Below, piece after piece: positions 47,165-57,192 of a stretch of DNA of 64,000 bases. The notes beneath the pieces are model-generated. The model did not search any database. It had not been told where the DNA came from and saw only the letters and a program-made list of their open reading frames with translations. Where the stretch lies: NCBI RefSeq assembly GCF_900115685.1, contig NZ_FOXJ01000001.1, positions 963,796 through 1,027,795 of the forward strand, in the 5' to 3' direction. The stretch is from Variovorax sp. 770b2. GTDB lineage: Bacteria; Pseudomonadota; Gammaproteobacteria; Burkholderiales; Burkholderiaceae_C. The position numbers and the translations under genes were made by a program. The number at the start of each line of letters is the position of its first letter. The first letter of the stretch is position 1.

Positions 47165-48307
47165 CTATCGCTTCCCGCGCGCGTCCACTGGCCAGATCGC
47201 CACCAGCGCGCCGCCTTCGACCACGTGATAGACATCGTGCAGGTTCACCGTCGGATCGCAGTGCGGCGTCACGAACTCGATGCGCGTGCCCAGCGCCGGG
47301 CGCGGCCCCGCCGGCATGAGCTTGCCGTGCTCGTCGCCGAAGAAGGCATAGCGGCTCGCGGGATCGGTGCCGCGCGCGACCAGCGGCACGCCGCTGTCGG
47401 TGGCGAAGCACTTGCTGCCGCCGTCCACCGTGACCCACTCCGCCGCATTGGTGCTGACCACGGCCGTCTGCACGAAGAGGGCCACCTCGAAGGGCGAGGG
47501 CTCGGTGCCGGTGGCCAGCACCTGTGCGTATTCCGCGTCCATGAAGACATAGGAGCCGGCCTGCAGTTCGGTGAAGGCGTTCTGCTCCGCATCCAGGTCG
47601 TGGGTGCCGGTGCCGGCACCGGTGACGATCTCGAAGTTGAACCCCTTGCGCCGGGCCGCCGCGACGATGCCCGCCACGGTTTCGCGCAGCGCCGCGGCCG
47701 CTGCGCTGCGTTCTTCGCGCGCCACGATGTGCTGCAGGTTCCCCGCATAGGCCTGCAGGCCGCGCAGCCTGAGGCGCGGCTCGCCGGCGATGGCGGCGGC
47801 GAGCGCGAGCACCTGCGCCTCGTTCGCGGCGCCGGTGCGGTTGTAGCCGGCGCCGTAGTCGACCAGCACCGGCAGCGGATGCAGCAGCCCGCCGGCGGCC
47901 CGGGCCAGGTCGGCCACGTTGGCCAGGTTGTCGGCCACCACCATCACGCCGCCGGGCGCCGCGCGCTCGGCCAGCTTGACCAGGCGCGCGATCTTGCTCG
48001 GCGTGACCGCGGGCGAGGTGATCAGCACGCTGCGGATGCCGCCGTCGACCATGACCTCGGCTTCGCCCAAAGTGACGCAGCTCACGCCGATGGCACCCGC
48101 GGCCACCTGGCGCCGCGCGATCTCCACCGACTTGTGCGTCTTCACGTGCGGCCTGAGGCCGATGCCGCGCGCCTTGGCGAAGGCGGCCATGCGTTCGATG
48201 TTGCGGGTCATCGCGGGCAGGTCGATCAGCAGCGCGGGCGTGTCCAGCAGGTGGCGGCCGCCGGGAACGCCGACCAGCGGCGCGTTGGGATGCAGGGGGC
48301 GGGGCAT
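47165..48307 (-). CDS. DSD1-family PLP enzyme (D-serine dehydratase / D-threonine aldolase-like)
   Basis: The 380-residue fold-type III PLP enzyme starts with HLLDTPALLIDLPAMTRNIERM and has the Lys of the cofactor in RPHVKTHKSVEIARRQVAAG. Later VDYGAGYNRTGAANEAQVLA, GAGTGTHDL and the metal-binding end FVTPHCDPTVNLHD (His and Cys for Zn2+) are all present. Members cleave D-threonine or dehydrate D-serine; which applies is uncertain. It lies 85 bases upstream of the DszC-like gene in the same direction, so both may be one unit. Confidence 0.9.
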   Translation of the reverse strand: MPRPLHPNAPLVGVPGGRHLLDTPALLIDLPAMTRNIERMAAFAKARGIGLRPHVKTHKSVEIARRQVAAGAIGVSCVTLGEAEVMVDGGIRSVLITSPAVTPSKIARLVKLAERAAPGGVMVVADNLANVADLARAAGGLLHPLPVLVDYGAGYNRTGAANEAQVLALAAAIAGEPRLRLRGLQAYAGNLQHIVAREERSAAAAALRETVAGIVAAARRKGFNFEIVTGAGTGTHDLDAEQNAFTELQAGSYVFMDAEYAQVLATGTEPSPFEVALFVQTAVVSTNAAEWVTVDGGSKCFATDSGVPLVARGTDPASRYAFFGDEHGKLMPAGPRPALGTRIEFVTPHCDPTVNLHDVYHVVEGGALVAIWPVDARGKR

Positions 48308-48460
48308 TCTTTTGTCTTCCTTTGTTCTTGGATTTGGATGTGCGATGCGGGGAGCATGCGTGCGAAATGATCGCATCCAAATATTCGCACGATCCGTGGG
48401 TGTGCAAATGGCCGCCGTTGCGTGGTGGCAGCGCGCGGCTCGAAGCCGTTCAGGCCTGGT

Positions 48461-48796
48461 CTACCTGGTCCGCTTCGCGGCGCCGGTCGGCACCTTGTCG
48501 CCGCGCTGGAACCCGGCATCGCGCGGCCGCAGCGCCAGCCACCAGAGCAGCCCCGCATTGACCGCCCAGCTTCCCGCGATCAACAGCAGCGCGGTGTTCG
48601 CCACGCCGGGCGACAGGTCGAGCGTCAAGAGGCCCAGCGACCACGGCAGGCCGCCCGCGATGGCGAGCAGCATGCCCACGTCGCTTTCCGGCACGACCGC
48701 GCTGCCCAGCACGCAGGCCACGCCGGCGACCATGTAGACCGACGCCGCAATGCGCCAGCCGGGGCGAAAAGACAAGGGGGAACGCGCCGTGGACAT
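48461..48796 (-). CDS. Hypothetical four-helix membrane protein
   Basis: The 111-residue product contains four predicted hydrophobic segments (WRIAASVYMVAGVACVLGSA, VGMLLAIAGGLPWSLGLLTL, NTALLLIAGSWAVNAGLLWW and a weaker one between them) and a basic, polar tail (LRPRDAGFQRGDKVPTGAAK). I find no match to a known family. ATG 48796 is the first residue of the plausible coding part. It lies alone between the DSD1 gene and an 88-residue gene on the other strand. Confidence 0.65.
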   Translation of the reverse strand: MSTARSPLSFRPGWRIAASVYMVAGVACVLGSAVVPESDVGMLLAIAGGLPWSLGLLTLDLSPGVANTALLLIAGSWAVNAGLLWWLALRPRDAGFQRGDKVPTGAAKRTR

Positions 48797-48978
48797 GACC
48801 CGAGCATCGCCGATCGAGGTGTCTGCCGTGAAGGCTGGATACGCGAAGGAACGTAGTGTTTTGGCGACGGTTGCGCACAGGGGTGCCAACCATTTCACGA
48901 TCGCCGCGCTCCTGTGCGGCAGCGGAACCTTCACAGCCGTTTCGCGCGACTGTCACTTGACGGCGCCACCATGCCCGC

Positions 48979-49245
48979 ATGGCTGGCCAACTCATCTCCA
49001 TCTCCCTGACCGTCGAGCAACACGACGGCGGGGACTATTTCTGGGTGCTCCTGGAATCCTTCGACAACTCGATGGAGTTCGAGCCGCTGATGGAGGCGGC
49101 CACAGGCTTCGCCACCTACGGCGATGCGCTGCAGGCGGGCTACGTGGTGCTCAAGGGACTGTCGGACGACCTGAACACCGGCCCCCGGGAAGAGGGCGAC
49201 GATCCGCATCTCCTCGCGATGGACGAAACGGAAGATGCCGACTGA
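48979..49245 (+). CDS. Hypothetical 88-residue acidic protein
   Basis: The product begins MAGQLISISLTVEQHDGGDY and ends with an acidic tail (GPREEGDDPHLLAMDETEDA). It contains FWVLLESFDNSMEFEPLMEA and YGDALQAGYVVLKGLSDDLN, giving a compact alpha/beta pattern. No known motif is present. Third-position GC is high, as in genuine genes here, and the frame is complete. Its neighbour 166 bases downstream is the LLM oxidoreductase, transcribed the same way. Confidence 0.65.
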   Translation: MAGQLISISLTVEQHDGGDYFWVLLESFDNSMEFEPLMEAATGFATYGDALQAGYVVLKGLSDDLNTGPREEGDDPHLLAMDETEDAD

Positions 49246-49411
49246 CAAGGTCGCCGACTTTCCTGAAATCCTCCGGGGTGCAGGCCGCGCGTGCCCCGCG
49301 TGCCGCGCGTGTCGTTTGCAAGGCGTGTCGCATAACGAAGCGCGAAATTCTTCTTTGGCAGCGTCGCCATGGCGGACTAACGTCGCGCCTCACCCGCTGC
49401 AACCAATCCTC

Positions 49412-50764
49412 ATGAGTCAACGCAAGCTGCGCCTGGGCGCCTTCATCATGGCCACGGGCCACCACGTGGCCGCATGGCGCCACCCGGGCTCGCAGGTCGA
49501 TTCGGGCGTCAACATCGATCACTACATCGAAGTCGCCAAGACCGCCGAGCGCGGCCTGTTCGACCAGGTGTTCGTGGCCGACAGCCCCGGCGTGGCCTTT
49601 CATGGCGACGACGAGGCCTTCAGCCGCCAGGGGCGGGTGTCGTACTTCGAGCCGGTGACCCTGTGGGCCGCCTTGTCGGCCGTGACAAAGCACATCGGCT
49701 TCGTGGCGACTGCGTCCACCACCTACGAAGATCCATTTCTCCTTGCTCGCAAGTTCGCGTCGTTGGACCACCTGAGCAAGGGCCGCGCGGCCTGGAACGT
49801 GGTGACCACCAGCGCGGACAACGTCCACGGCAACTTCGGCCTGGACAAGCACCCCGACCCGGCTTCCCGCTACGAGCAGGCGCACGAGTTCATCGACGTG
49901 GCCAAGGGCTTATGGGACAGCTTCGAGGACGACGCCTTTCATCGCGACCCCGTCTCCGGAAAGTACTTCGATCCGGCCAAGCTGCACGCGCTCGACCATT
50001 CGGGGAAGTATTTCAAGGTCGCCGGCCCGCTCAACCTGGAGCGGCCGCCGCAGGGCTATCCGGTGATCGTGCAGGCCGGCTCGTCCGAGCCCGGGCGCGA
50101 ACTCGCGGCCGCCTCCGCCGAAGCCATCTTCACGGCGTGGACCAGCCTGGCCGAGGCGCAGGCGTTCTACCGTGACGTGAAAGGGCGGCTTGCCAAGTAC
50201 GGTCGCCGGCCCGAGCAGTTGCTGGTGCTGCCCGGCATCTCGCCGGTGATCGGCCGCACCCAGGAAGAGGCCGAGGCCAAGTGGGCCGCGCTGCAGAAGC
50301 TGATCCACCCGTCCGTCGGGCTGAACACGCTGCACACGTTCTGGCCCGGCGAAGACCTGTCGACGTGGGATCTGGATGCGCCGCCGCCCTACATTCCGGA
50401 CGCACCGCCGGGACGAAACAGCCGTGCCCACGTGGTGCTGGAACTGGCACGGCGCGACAAGCTCACCGTGCGGCAGCTCTACGAATACCTGGCCGGCGCG
50501 CGCGGCCACTGGGTGGTGGTCGGCACGCCGGAGACCATCGCCGACAGGATGCAGGAGTGGTTCGAGGGCGGCGCGGCCGACGGCTTCAATGTCATGCCGC
50601 CGGTGCTGCCCGAATCGCTCGACGAATTCGTGGACCTGGTGATTCCGGAACTCCAGCGCCGCGGCCTTTTTCGCACGGCGTACGAAGGACGCACCCTGCG
50701 CGAGAACCTGGGGCTGGAACGGCCGGTCAACCAGTTCTCGATAAAGGGGCGGAAGGTCGCGTAG
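49412..50764 (+). CDS. LLM-class flavin monooxygenase (NtaA/SnaA/DszA type)
   Basis: The 450-residue TIM-barrel enzyme starts RKLRLGAFIMATGHHVAAWR, followed by HYIEVAKTAERGLFDQVFVADS, AFVATASTTYEDPFLLARKF-like (here GFVATASTTYEDPFLLARKF), LSKGRAAWNVVTTSADN and QGYPVIVQAGSSEPGRELAA. This is the NtaA/SnaA/DszA (and sulfonate or EDTA/NTA monooxygenase) subgroup, which uses reduced FMN from a partner reductase. None is next to it. The substrate could be a sulfur or nitrilotriacetate-type compound; the DszC-like gene at 45802 favours sulfur, as inference. Confidence 0.9.
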   Translation: MSQRKLRLGAFIMATGHHVAAWRHPGSQVDSGVNIDHYIEVAKTAERGLFDQVFVADSPGVAFHGDDEAFSRQGRVSYFEPVTLWAALSAVTKHIGFVATASTTYEDPFLLARKFASLDHLSKGRAAWNVVTTSADNVHGNFGLDKHPDPASRYEQAHEFIDVAKGLWDSFEDDAFHRDPVSGKYFDPAKLHALDHSGKYFKVAGPLNLERPPQGYPVIVQAGSSEPGRELAAASAEAIFTAWTSLAEAQAFYRDVKGRLAKYGRRPEQLLVLPGISPVIGRTQEEAEAKWAALQKLIHPSVGLNTLHTFWPGEDLSTWDLDAPPPYIPDAPPGRNSRAHVVLELARRDKLTVRQLYEYLAGARGHWVVVGTPETIADRMQEWFEGGAADGFNVMPPVLPESLDEFVDLVIPELQRRGLFRTAYEGRTLRENLGLERPVNQFSIKGRKVA

Positions 50765-50806
50765 GGAATCTGCACGGCCGACGCGACATCGCGCACCGGC
50801 TGCCGG

Positions 50807-51976
50807 TCAACGCAAGACCCGTTTCGACGCACCGACGATCGTCAGCTCGACATGGCTCGACCCGTTGTGGTTGCGGTCGGAGAAGCGCACCACGTAGCCG
50901 CCGAGGTCGAGTTCGCGAAGCCCTTCGAGCCCGCGCACGAGGCTCTCGCGCGTCGGGGATGGGCCGGCCTGCTGCAGACCTTCGACCAGCACCCTGGCGG
51001 ACACGAAGCCCTCCATGTGGTTGTAGCCGGCCTCCACGCCCTTGCGGCCTGCCAGGTCGGAGAGTTCGCGCGCAAGCCGCGTGGCGCTGCCCCACGGATA
51101 GGGCATCACCTGGGCGATGGCGACGCCCTTGCTGCGATCGCCCAGCGCCTGGATCAGCTGCTGGGAGCTCACCACCGACAAGGCATAGAACTGCGCGCTG
51201 GCGCCGGACGATGAATAGGCCGCGATGAAGTCGCTCGTGACCTTGCCTGCCGTGGCCAGGACGATCACCGGCGGCCTGGCGCGCGCGAGGTCCTGCGCCG
51301 ACGCTCGCAGCCCGCTGCCGTCGACCGCCAGCGGTGTTGCTGCCGCAAGCGCCACGCCGCGCCGGGCGGCCGCGCCCTTGACGGCGTCCAGCCCCCCCGT
51401 GCCGAACGCGTTGTCCAGATAGGCCACGCCCACGCGATCGATGCCCAGGACGGCGAGGTGCTGCACGATCTTCTCGATCTCGTCCGCATAGCCCGCGCGC
51501 ACGTTGAAGACGTATCTGTCGAAGCCGCTGCGCAGGGCATCGGTTCCGGTGAAGGGCGCGACCAGCGGCACCTTGTGCTCCCGCACCACCGGGAGCGCGG
51601 CCAACGTGGTCGGCGTGCCCGCGAGGTTGAAGAGCGCGAAGACGCCGTGCTTCTCGATCAGCAGCCGCACGTTGTCCGCCGTGCGCTGCGGGTCGTAGGC
51701 GTCGTCCAGCGCGACGACCCGGAGCTTGCGCCCGTGCACGCCGCCCTTGGCATTGACCTGCTCGAAGCACCACCCCGCGCCTTCCTGGATCTCGCGCGTC
51801 AGAGGGGCGAGCGGGCCGCTCAGCTGGCACGACTGGCCGATCAGGATGTCCGCGTCCGCCTCGGTGCGCGGCGCCGAAGACGCCCATCGGGCCCACGGCG
51901 CCGCAACCAGCGCCGCCGCGCCCGCGCCCATGATCCGCAGGGCCCGGCGCCGTGTCGCCGTGGCTGCAGTCCTCAC
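50807..51976 (-). CDS. ABC transporter periplasmic substrate-binding protein (Leu/Ile/Val type)
   Basis: The 389-residue protein begins RTAATATRRRALRIMGAGAA, a Tat-like signal, then ADILIGQSCQLSGPLAPLTREIQEGA, LRVVALDDAYDPQRTADNVR and the family II PBP folds through QHLAVLGIDRVGVAYLDNAFG and SASAQFYALSVVSSQQLIQ-like (here SGASAQFYALSVVSSQQLIQ). The start GTG overlaps the stop of the tannase gene (GTGA), so the two proteins are made together. The ligand is likely an aromatic or amide-like small molecule, inferred from the coupling. No permease or ATPase is adjacent. Confidence 0.9.
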   Translation of the reverse strand: MRTAATATRRRALRIMGAGAAALVAAPWARWASSAPRTEADADILIGQSCQLSGPLAPLTREIQEGAGWCFEQVNAKGGVHGRKLRVVALDDAYDPQRTADNVRLLIEKHGVFALFNLAGTPTTLAALPVVREHKVPLVAPFTGTDALRSGFDRYVFNVRAGYADEIEKIVQHLAVLGIDRVGVAYLDNAFGTGGLDAVKGAAARRGVALAAATPLAVDGSGLRASAQDLARARPPVIVLATAGKVTSDFIAAYSSSGASAQFYALSVVSSQQLIQALGDRSKGVAIAQVMPYPWGSATRLARELSDLAGRKGVEAGYNHMEGFVSARVLVEGLQQAGPSPTRESLVRGLEGLRELDLGGYVVRFSDRNHNGSSHVELTIVGASKRVLR

Positions 51977-53682
51977 GGCGTGCAGGTGAAGCTGGCCGCG
52001 GCGTTGACGTCGCCCGTCCCGTTGTAGCGCGGGTACTTCGGCGCCTCGCAGACCGGCATCGCGCGGGCGGTGGCGCCGGCCATGAAGTTGTAGGTCAGCT
52101 GGTCCGGTGCCTTGCCGTTCTCCACCCAGTCGACCACGGCGCCGAGCCAGTCGACTTCGTTCAGGTTGCCGCCCGCCCCATGGGTCGAGGCGGGAACGAT
52201 GAACATGCGGGCGTTGGTGCGAGGGTCGGCCAGGCCGAACGCCTTGGCGGCGGCGGACATGGTGGTGAAGTTGCGAACGTGGTCGTTCACCGACATCAGC
52301 GGATCCCCCGCGTCGTGCCAGGACAGGAGCTTGCGGCCCGACGCCACGTAGGCCGCGATGGCGTTCCTGTCGTGGTCGGCGCCCAGGCGCTGAAGGCCGC
52401 TGCTGAAAACGTAATAGTCGCGGTTGACGTCGAAGCCTGCGAGGTTGGGCGCCGGCGCCGTGCCGGGGGGCGGCGCGCCGAACCACAGCGGATCGTTCGT
52501 CGCGAGGAACGCGAACCCGCCACCCAGGCCGCCATAGCTCGTGACGCCCAGGGCCGGCACGCCGGGAATGGCGGACGCGGGCGCGAAGTTGGTCCAGTTG
52601 TACCGGCTGTACGCGGTGGCGCCGGTGGCCAGCACGAGGTCGCTGAGCAGGCCCGCGAGCGTGGGAACCTGCGCCGCCGACAGGCAGAGGGCAGGGTCGG
52701 CATTCGCGCCGGGCTGGCCGCACTGCAGCGACGCGGCGGGCAGGGTGCACGCGCCGGGGTTGGCGAGGTAGCCGTCGGCCGCGCCGTCGCTGGCGTCGCA
52801 GGCTGCCACTGCGGCGGTGTAGGCGGCGGCGTACTGGGGCGGGCTGATCTCGGCCGGCGTGGCCGCTTTTGCGGCCGTGTTCATCAGGCCGGTGACGGTG
52901 CCGCCCATGTCCATGGTCTCGCAGCCTGCGACGATGCCGTCGAACTCCTGGGGCCAGCGCTGCGCGGCGATGTAGGCGTTGCGCCCGCCGTTGGAGCAGC
53001 CGCTGAAGTAGCTGTGGCTCGGCGCCTTGCCGAAGAAGGCCTTGGCGATGGCCTTGCCGAAGCGCACCGTGGTGCCCCCGGCGGCGTAGGCGTAGTCGAT
53101 GGCCGACTGCTGGCCTTCGGGCGTGCCGCTCGCCCACACGCCCGGCGCGGCCTGCGCGGGGACGCTGGCCCGGTTGCCGCCGTTGGATGCCGCGTACACC
53201 GCGCCCTTCACGGCGAGCACGGGGCTCACCGCGACCACCGCGCCGCCCGGATCGGTCGCCATCACCGAGGCGATGCGCCCGTCGAAGCCGCCGCCGCCTT
53301 GTTGCCAGTAGCGGCCGGTCCAGTTGTCCGGCACGTCGATCTCGATATCGAGGAAGGGCGCGCGCGTGCCGAGCACCTGGCAGAAGCCCGACGGATAGAT
53401 CGGCGCCTTGGCCTCCAGGCGCACGGTGCCCGTGACGGTCACGCCTTCGATGACCTGTCCCTTGAGCGTGTTGCAGGTGCTCTTGAGCTGCTCGGCGGTG
53501 GGACCCGTGGGCGGTGGCGGTGCAGGGGGCGCCGGTGCGGGTGCGGGCGGAGGAACGATCGGCAGGAAGCCGCCGCCGCTTCCGCCACCACCGCCTCCGC
53601 AGGCTTGCAGGGCCAGGCCCGCAGCCAGCAGCAGGCCCTTTGACAGCAGGGCTCGGGGTACACGTTTCTTTTCGTCGCGCAT
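51973..53682 (-). CDS. Tannase/feruloyl-esterase family lipoprotein
   Basis: The 569-residue protein opens with a lipoprotein signal (RALLSKGLLLAAGLALQACG, then GGGGGSGGG). Its alpha/beta-hydrolase domain carries the nucleophile in SYFSGCSNGGRNAYIAAQRW with the tannase Cys just before Ser, the acidic residue in WHDAGDPLMSVNDHVRNFTT, and the terminal His in STHGAGGNLNEVDWLG. The N-terminal lid includes TCNTLKGQVIEGV. It would split gallate or hydroxycinnamate esters at the outer membrane. The next gene downstream overlaps it by four bases. A TetR palindrome lies in its promoter region. Confidence 0.9.
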   Translation of the reverse strand: MRDEKKRVPRALLSKGLLLAAGLALQACGGGGGGSGGGFLPIVPPPAPAPAPPAPPPPTGPTAEQLKSTCNTLKGQVIEGVTVTGTVRLEAKAPIYPSGFCQVLGTRAPFLDIEIDVPDNWTGRYWQQGGGGFDGRIASVMATDPGGAVVAVSPVLAVKGAVYAASNGGNRASVPAQAAPGVWASGTPEGQQSAIDYAYAAGGTTVRFGKAIAKAFFGKAPSHSYFSGCSNGGRNAYIAAQRWPQEFDGIVAGCETMDMGGTVTGLMNTAAKAATPAEISPPQYAAAYTAAVAACDASDGAADGYLANPGACTLPAASLQCGQPGANADPALCLSAAQVPTLAGLLSDLVLATGATAYSRYNWTNFAPASAIPGVPALGVTSYGGLGGGFAFLATNDPLWFGAPPPGTAPAPNLAGFDVNRDYYVFSSGLQRLGADHDRNAIAAYVASGRKLLSWHDAGDPLMSVNDHVRNFTTMSAAAKAFGLADPRTNARMFIVPASTHGAGGNLNEVDWLGAVVDWVENGKAPDQLTYNFMAGATARAMPVCEAPKYPRYNGTGDVNAAASFTCTP

Positions 53683-53757
53683 GGGTTGTCTCCAGTGTTT
53701 GAGTCGTGCGCCGGATGCCCGGCAAATCTCTCTCGATGTCTTCTTGATCAATCTACC

Positions 53758-53773
53758 GACCGACCGGTCGGTC
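53758..53773. promoter_or_regulatory. Perfect TetR-type operator palindrome
   Basis: GACCGACCGGTCGGTC is a 16-base perfect palindrome in the 209-base gap between the divergent tannase and tetR genes. ACCGACCGGTCGGT-type sites are well-known operators for TetR/FadR-like repressors in Burkholderiales. It lies 76 bases from the tannase start and 119 from the tetR start, so the regulator could control both. Confidence 0.75.
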
Positions 53774-53891
53774 TGAAGGCAGGGCGAGGCTAACGCATGA
53801 GCGCGAGCACAGGCAAGCGGCGAAAGCTCGGGACTAACCCCTAAGATCGACGACCGCGCCGCCTGGCGCAGGGCCTCTCCCTCTCGAACCC

Positions 53892-54551
53892 ATGACCGTT
53901 GACCTTCCTTCTCCCCGCCCGGGCGACCAGCGCAGCCTGATCGCCGGGCGCGCCGCCGAGCTGTTCGCCCGCAAGGGCTATGCGGCGACGTCGATGAACG
54001 AGATCGCCGAGGCAAGCCACCTGTCCAAGCCGGGCCTCTATCACCACTTCAAGGACAAGGCCGAGGTGCTGCTGCACATCGCGGACGGCCATGTCTCGCG
54101 GCTGGTGGACATCGTGACGGGGGTGGAGGCGCTGGACCTCGCCGCGGAGCAAAGGCTGCCCGAGCTCATCGAGGCGTTCATGCGCGAGTACGCGGAGGCG
54201 CAGAACGAGCACCGTGTGCTCACCGAGGACGTGCGCTTCCTCGCCCCGGAGGCGCAGGCTCGCGTGCTCGACAAGGAACGCACGGTGGTGCAGGTGTTTG
54301 CGGATGCCATCGCCGCCACGCGCCCCGACCTGCACGACGCGCAGCTTCACAAGCTGCTCACGATGTTCCTGTTCGGCATGCTCAACTGGATGTTCACGTG
54401 GTTCCGGCCCGGCGGACGATTCACCTACGAACAGATGGCGCCGATTGCCACGCAGCTGTTCGTGAACGGGATCTCGGGGCTGGAGATCGCGCCCGAAAAA
54501 ACGACGGGGACGACGGGGACGACGCGGACGACGCGCAGCAAGCGCCGCTGA
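53892..54551 (+). CDS. TetR/AcrR-family transcriptional regulator
   Basis: The 219-residue protein has the TetR helix-turn-helix (RSLIAGRAAELFARKGYAATSMNEIAEASHLSKPGLYHHF, about residues 14-54), and a C-terminal ligand domain (QLHKLLTMFLFGMLNWMFTW). The C-terminus ends in a TTGTTGTTRTTRSKRR low-complexity tail encoded by a GACGACGGG-like DNA repeat. It is probably the repressor that binds the palindrome between it and the tannase gene, and could also control the downstream convergent acyl-CoA synthetase and SDR genes, which form a separate leftward operon. Confidence 0.92.
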   Translation: MTVDLPSPRPGDQRSLIAGRAAELFARKGYAATSMNEIAEASHLSKPGLYHHFKDKAEVLLHIADGHVSRLVDIVTGVEALDLAAEQRLPELIEAFMREYAEAQNEHRVLTEDVRFLAPEAQARVLDKERTVVQVFADAIAATRPDLHDAQLHKLLTMFLFGMLNWMFTWFRPGGRFTYEQMAPIATQLFVNGISGLEIAPEKTTGTTGTTRTTRSKRR

Positions 54552-54579
54552 AGTCGTCCCGATCGGCTGCGACGCGAGC

Positions 54580-56166
54580 CTATGCTTTTTCGTCGGCAAA
54601 GAGCGCCAGGTGCCCCGTGCGCAACTGGTACTTCTGCACCTTGCCCGTCGGCGTCATCGGCAGTCCGTCCACGAAGCGGATCGACTTGGGCACCTCGAAG
54701 CGGCCCAGGCGCTCCCTGCAGAACGCAAGCAGTTCGTCTTCGTCGCACGCATCGGCGCCGGCGGCGGGGCGCAGGACCACGAATGCCGCAACCGCCTCGC
54801 CCCAGTGCGGATGCGGCAGCCCCACCACGGCCGCGCCGGCGACCGCGGGATGGGCGAGCAGCACGGCTTCCAGCTTGATGCTGGAGACGTTCTCGCCGCC
54901 GGACTTGATCATGTCCTTCTTGCGGTCCAGGAACAGCATCTGCCCGTCGGCGTCGAACATGCCGATGTCGCCGGTGTGGTGCCAGCCGAAGCGGCGCGCC
55001 GCGGCGGTGGCCTCGGGGTCCTTGAGGTAGCCGAGAAAGACGTTGGGACCGCGGTGCACGATCTCGCCGACCTCGCCCGGCCCGAGCAGCCGGCCGTCCT
55101 CGTCCATGACGGCGGTCTCCACCCCCGCCACCGACACGCCCCAGCAGTTGCCGTCCTTGTCCGGATGCTCGCTCGCGCGGTAGACCATGGTGGGCGGGTA
55201 CATCTCGGTCTGGCCGGTGCCCAGGCGCACGTCGGCGCACATCTCGCGGCGCACCTGCGCGAGCAGGTTCCTGGGCATCGGCGCCAGGCCGTACATGCAC
55301 ATGCGCAGCGAGGAGAAGTCGGTTCGCGGGCGCTCGGGGTGCTTCATCAGCGCATCGAACATCATCGGCAGGCACGACAGCCAGCTGATGCGCTCGCGCG
55401 CGATCGCCGCCAGCATGGCCGCCGGATCGAAGCCGTTGGCCAGCCAGATCGTGGCCCCGACCATCAACGCACCCATGCTGATGGTGTGCTGCGCGCAGTG
55501 AAAGAGCGGCAGCACCGAGCCGACGACATCGCGCTCGGCGGCTTCGAAACTCTGCGCGCAGGTCAGCAGCGCGCCGTGGATCGCGCGGTGCGAATGCATC
55601 ACGCCTTTCTGCTTTCCGGTGGTGCCGCTGGTGTACATGACGAGCGCGAGGTCGTCGTCGCCGCGGTCCACGGCCAGCGGCTGCGCCGGCGGGCGCGACG
55701 CCAGCGCGTCGAACTGCAGCGTGCCGCCGGTGGGCTCGTGCGCACCGATCACGACCGCGAGCAGGCCGAGGCGCTCGAGCAGCGCGCGCAGCGCCGGCAC
55801 GGCGAACAGCGGGGCATCGATGAAGACGCCGCTGACTTCGGCGTGGCTGAGCACGTGCTCGATCGAAGCCGCATCCAGCTGCACGTTGACCGGCACCCAG
55901 ACGTTGCCCGACTTGTGGATGGCCTGGATGGCCGCCAGGTGCTCGATCGAGTTGACGCACATCGTCGCGATGCGGCGCTCGGCCAGGCCGTGGTCGCGCA
56001 GCGCCTCGCCGACGCGTTCGCTGGCCGCATCGAGCGCCGAGAAGGTGATGCGCCGCTCGCCCTGGATGACTGCGGTCTTGTCCGGATTGCGCCGCGCGCT
56101 GCGCCGGACGATGTCCGCGAGCGAGATGCGGGCGATGCTTGCGCGTTCGGTGTCGGCTGTCTGCAT
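54580..56166 (-). CDS. Acyl-CoA synthetase (AMP-forming)
   Basis: The 528-residue adenylate-forming ligase has the P-loop-like ALVMYTSGTTGKQKGVMHSH, VLPLFHCAQHTISMGALMVGA, the hinge and ATP-binding GWHHTGDIGMFDADGQMLFL with DRKKDMIKSGGENVSSIKLE, and the final Lys in PMTPTGKVQKYQLR. It converts a carboxylic acid, ATP and CoA to the acyl-CoA. Fatty or aryl acids are both plausible. The SDR gene lies upstream with a 33-base gap and the same direction. Confidence 0.93.
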   Translation of the reverse strand: MQTADTERASIARISLADIVRRSARRNPDKTAVIQGERRITFSALDAASERVGEALRDHGLAERRIATMCVNSIEHLAAIQAIHKSGNVWVPVNVQLDAASIEHVLSHAEVSGVFIDAPLFAVPALRALLERLGLLAVVIGAHEPTGGTLQFDALASRPPAQPLAVDRGDDDLALVMYTSGTTGKQKGVMHSHRAIHGALLTCAQSFEAAERDVVGSVLPLFHCAQHTISMGALMVGATIWLANGFDPAAMLAAIARERISWLSCLPMMFDALMKHPERPRTDFSSLRMCMYGLAPMPRNLLAQVRREMCADVRLGTGQTEMYPPTMVYRASEHPDKDGNCWGVSVAGVETAVMDEDGRLLGPGEVGEIVHRGPNVFLGYLKDPEATAAARRFGWHHTGDIGMFDADGQMLFLDRKKDMIKSGGENVSSIKLEAVLLAHPAVAGAAVVGLPHPHWGEAVAAFVVLRPAAGADACDEDELLAFCRERLGRFEVPKSIRFVDGLPMTPTGKVQKYQLRTGHLALFADEKA

Positions 56167-56199
56167 GCGATGGTCTCCTGGGAGGGCATGGCGCCCCGG

Positions 56200-57021
<822 letters not shown>

Positions 57022-57192
57022 GCATGCTCCGGAATCGCGATGCTCGATCGCAGGAGCCCGCAGGCTATTCGGCGGGGCGCGAAAAGACTTGCGCAGACTG
57101 GCTGCGGCCGATGCAGCCAATCGACGCAAGCTGCCGCGGCGCAGCGCGTGCGACCATCGCGCGGCCGCTCCCGGCGTCCAGCCTACCCTCCG

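Noticed and set aside
54500..54545. GACGACGGG-type repeats at the end of the TetR gene as a mobile or regulatory element
   Set aside because: They encode the TTGTTG tail in frame and are a simple coding repeat.
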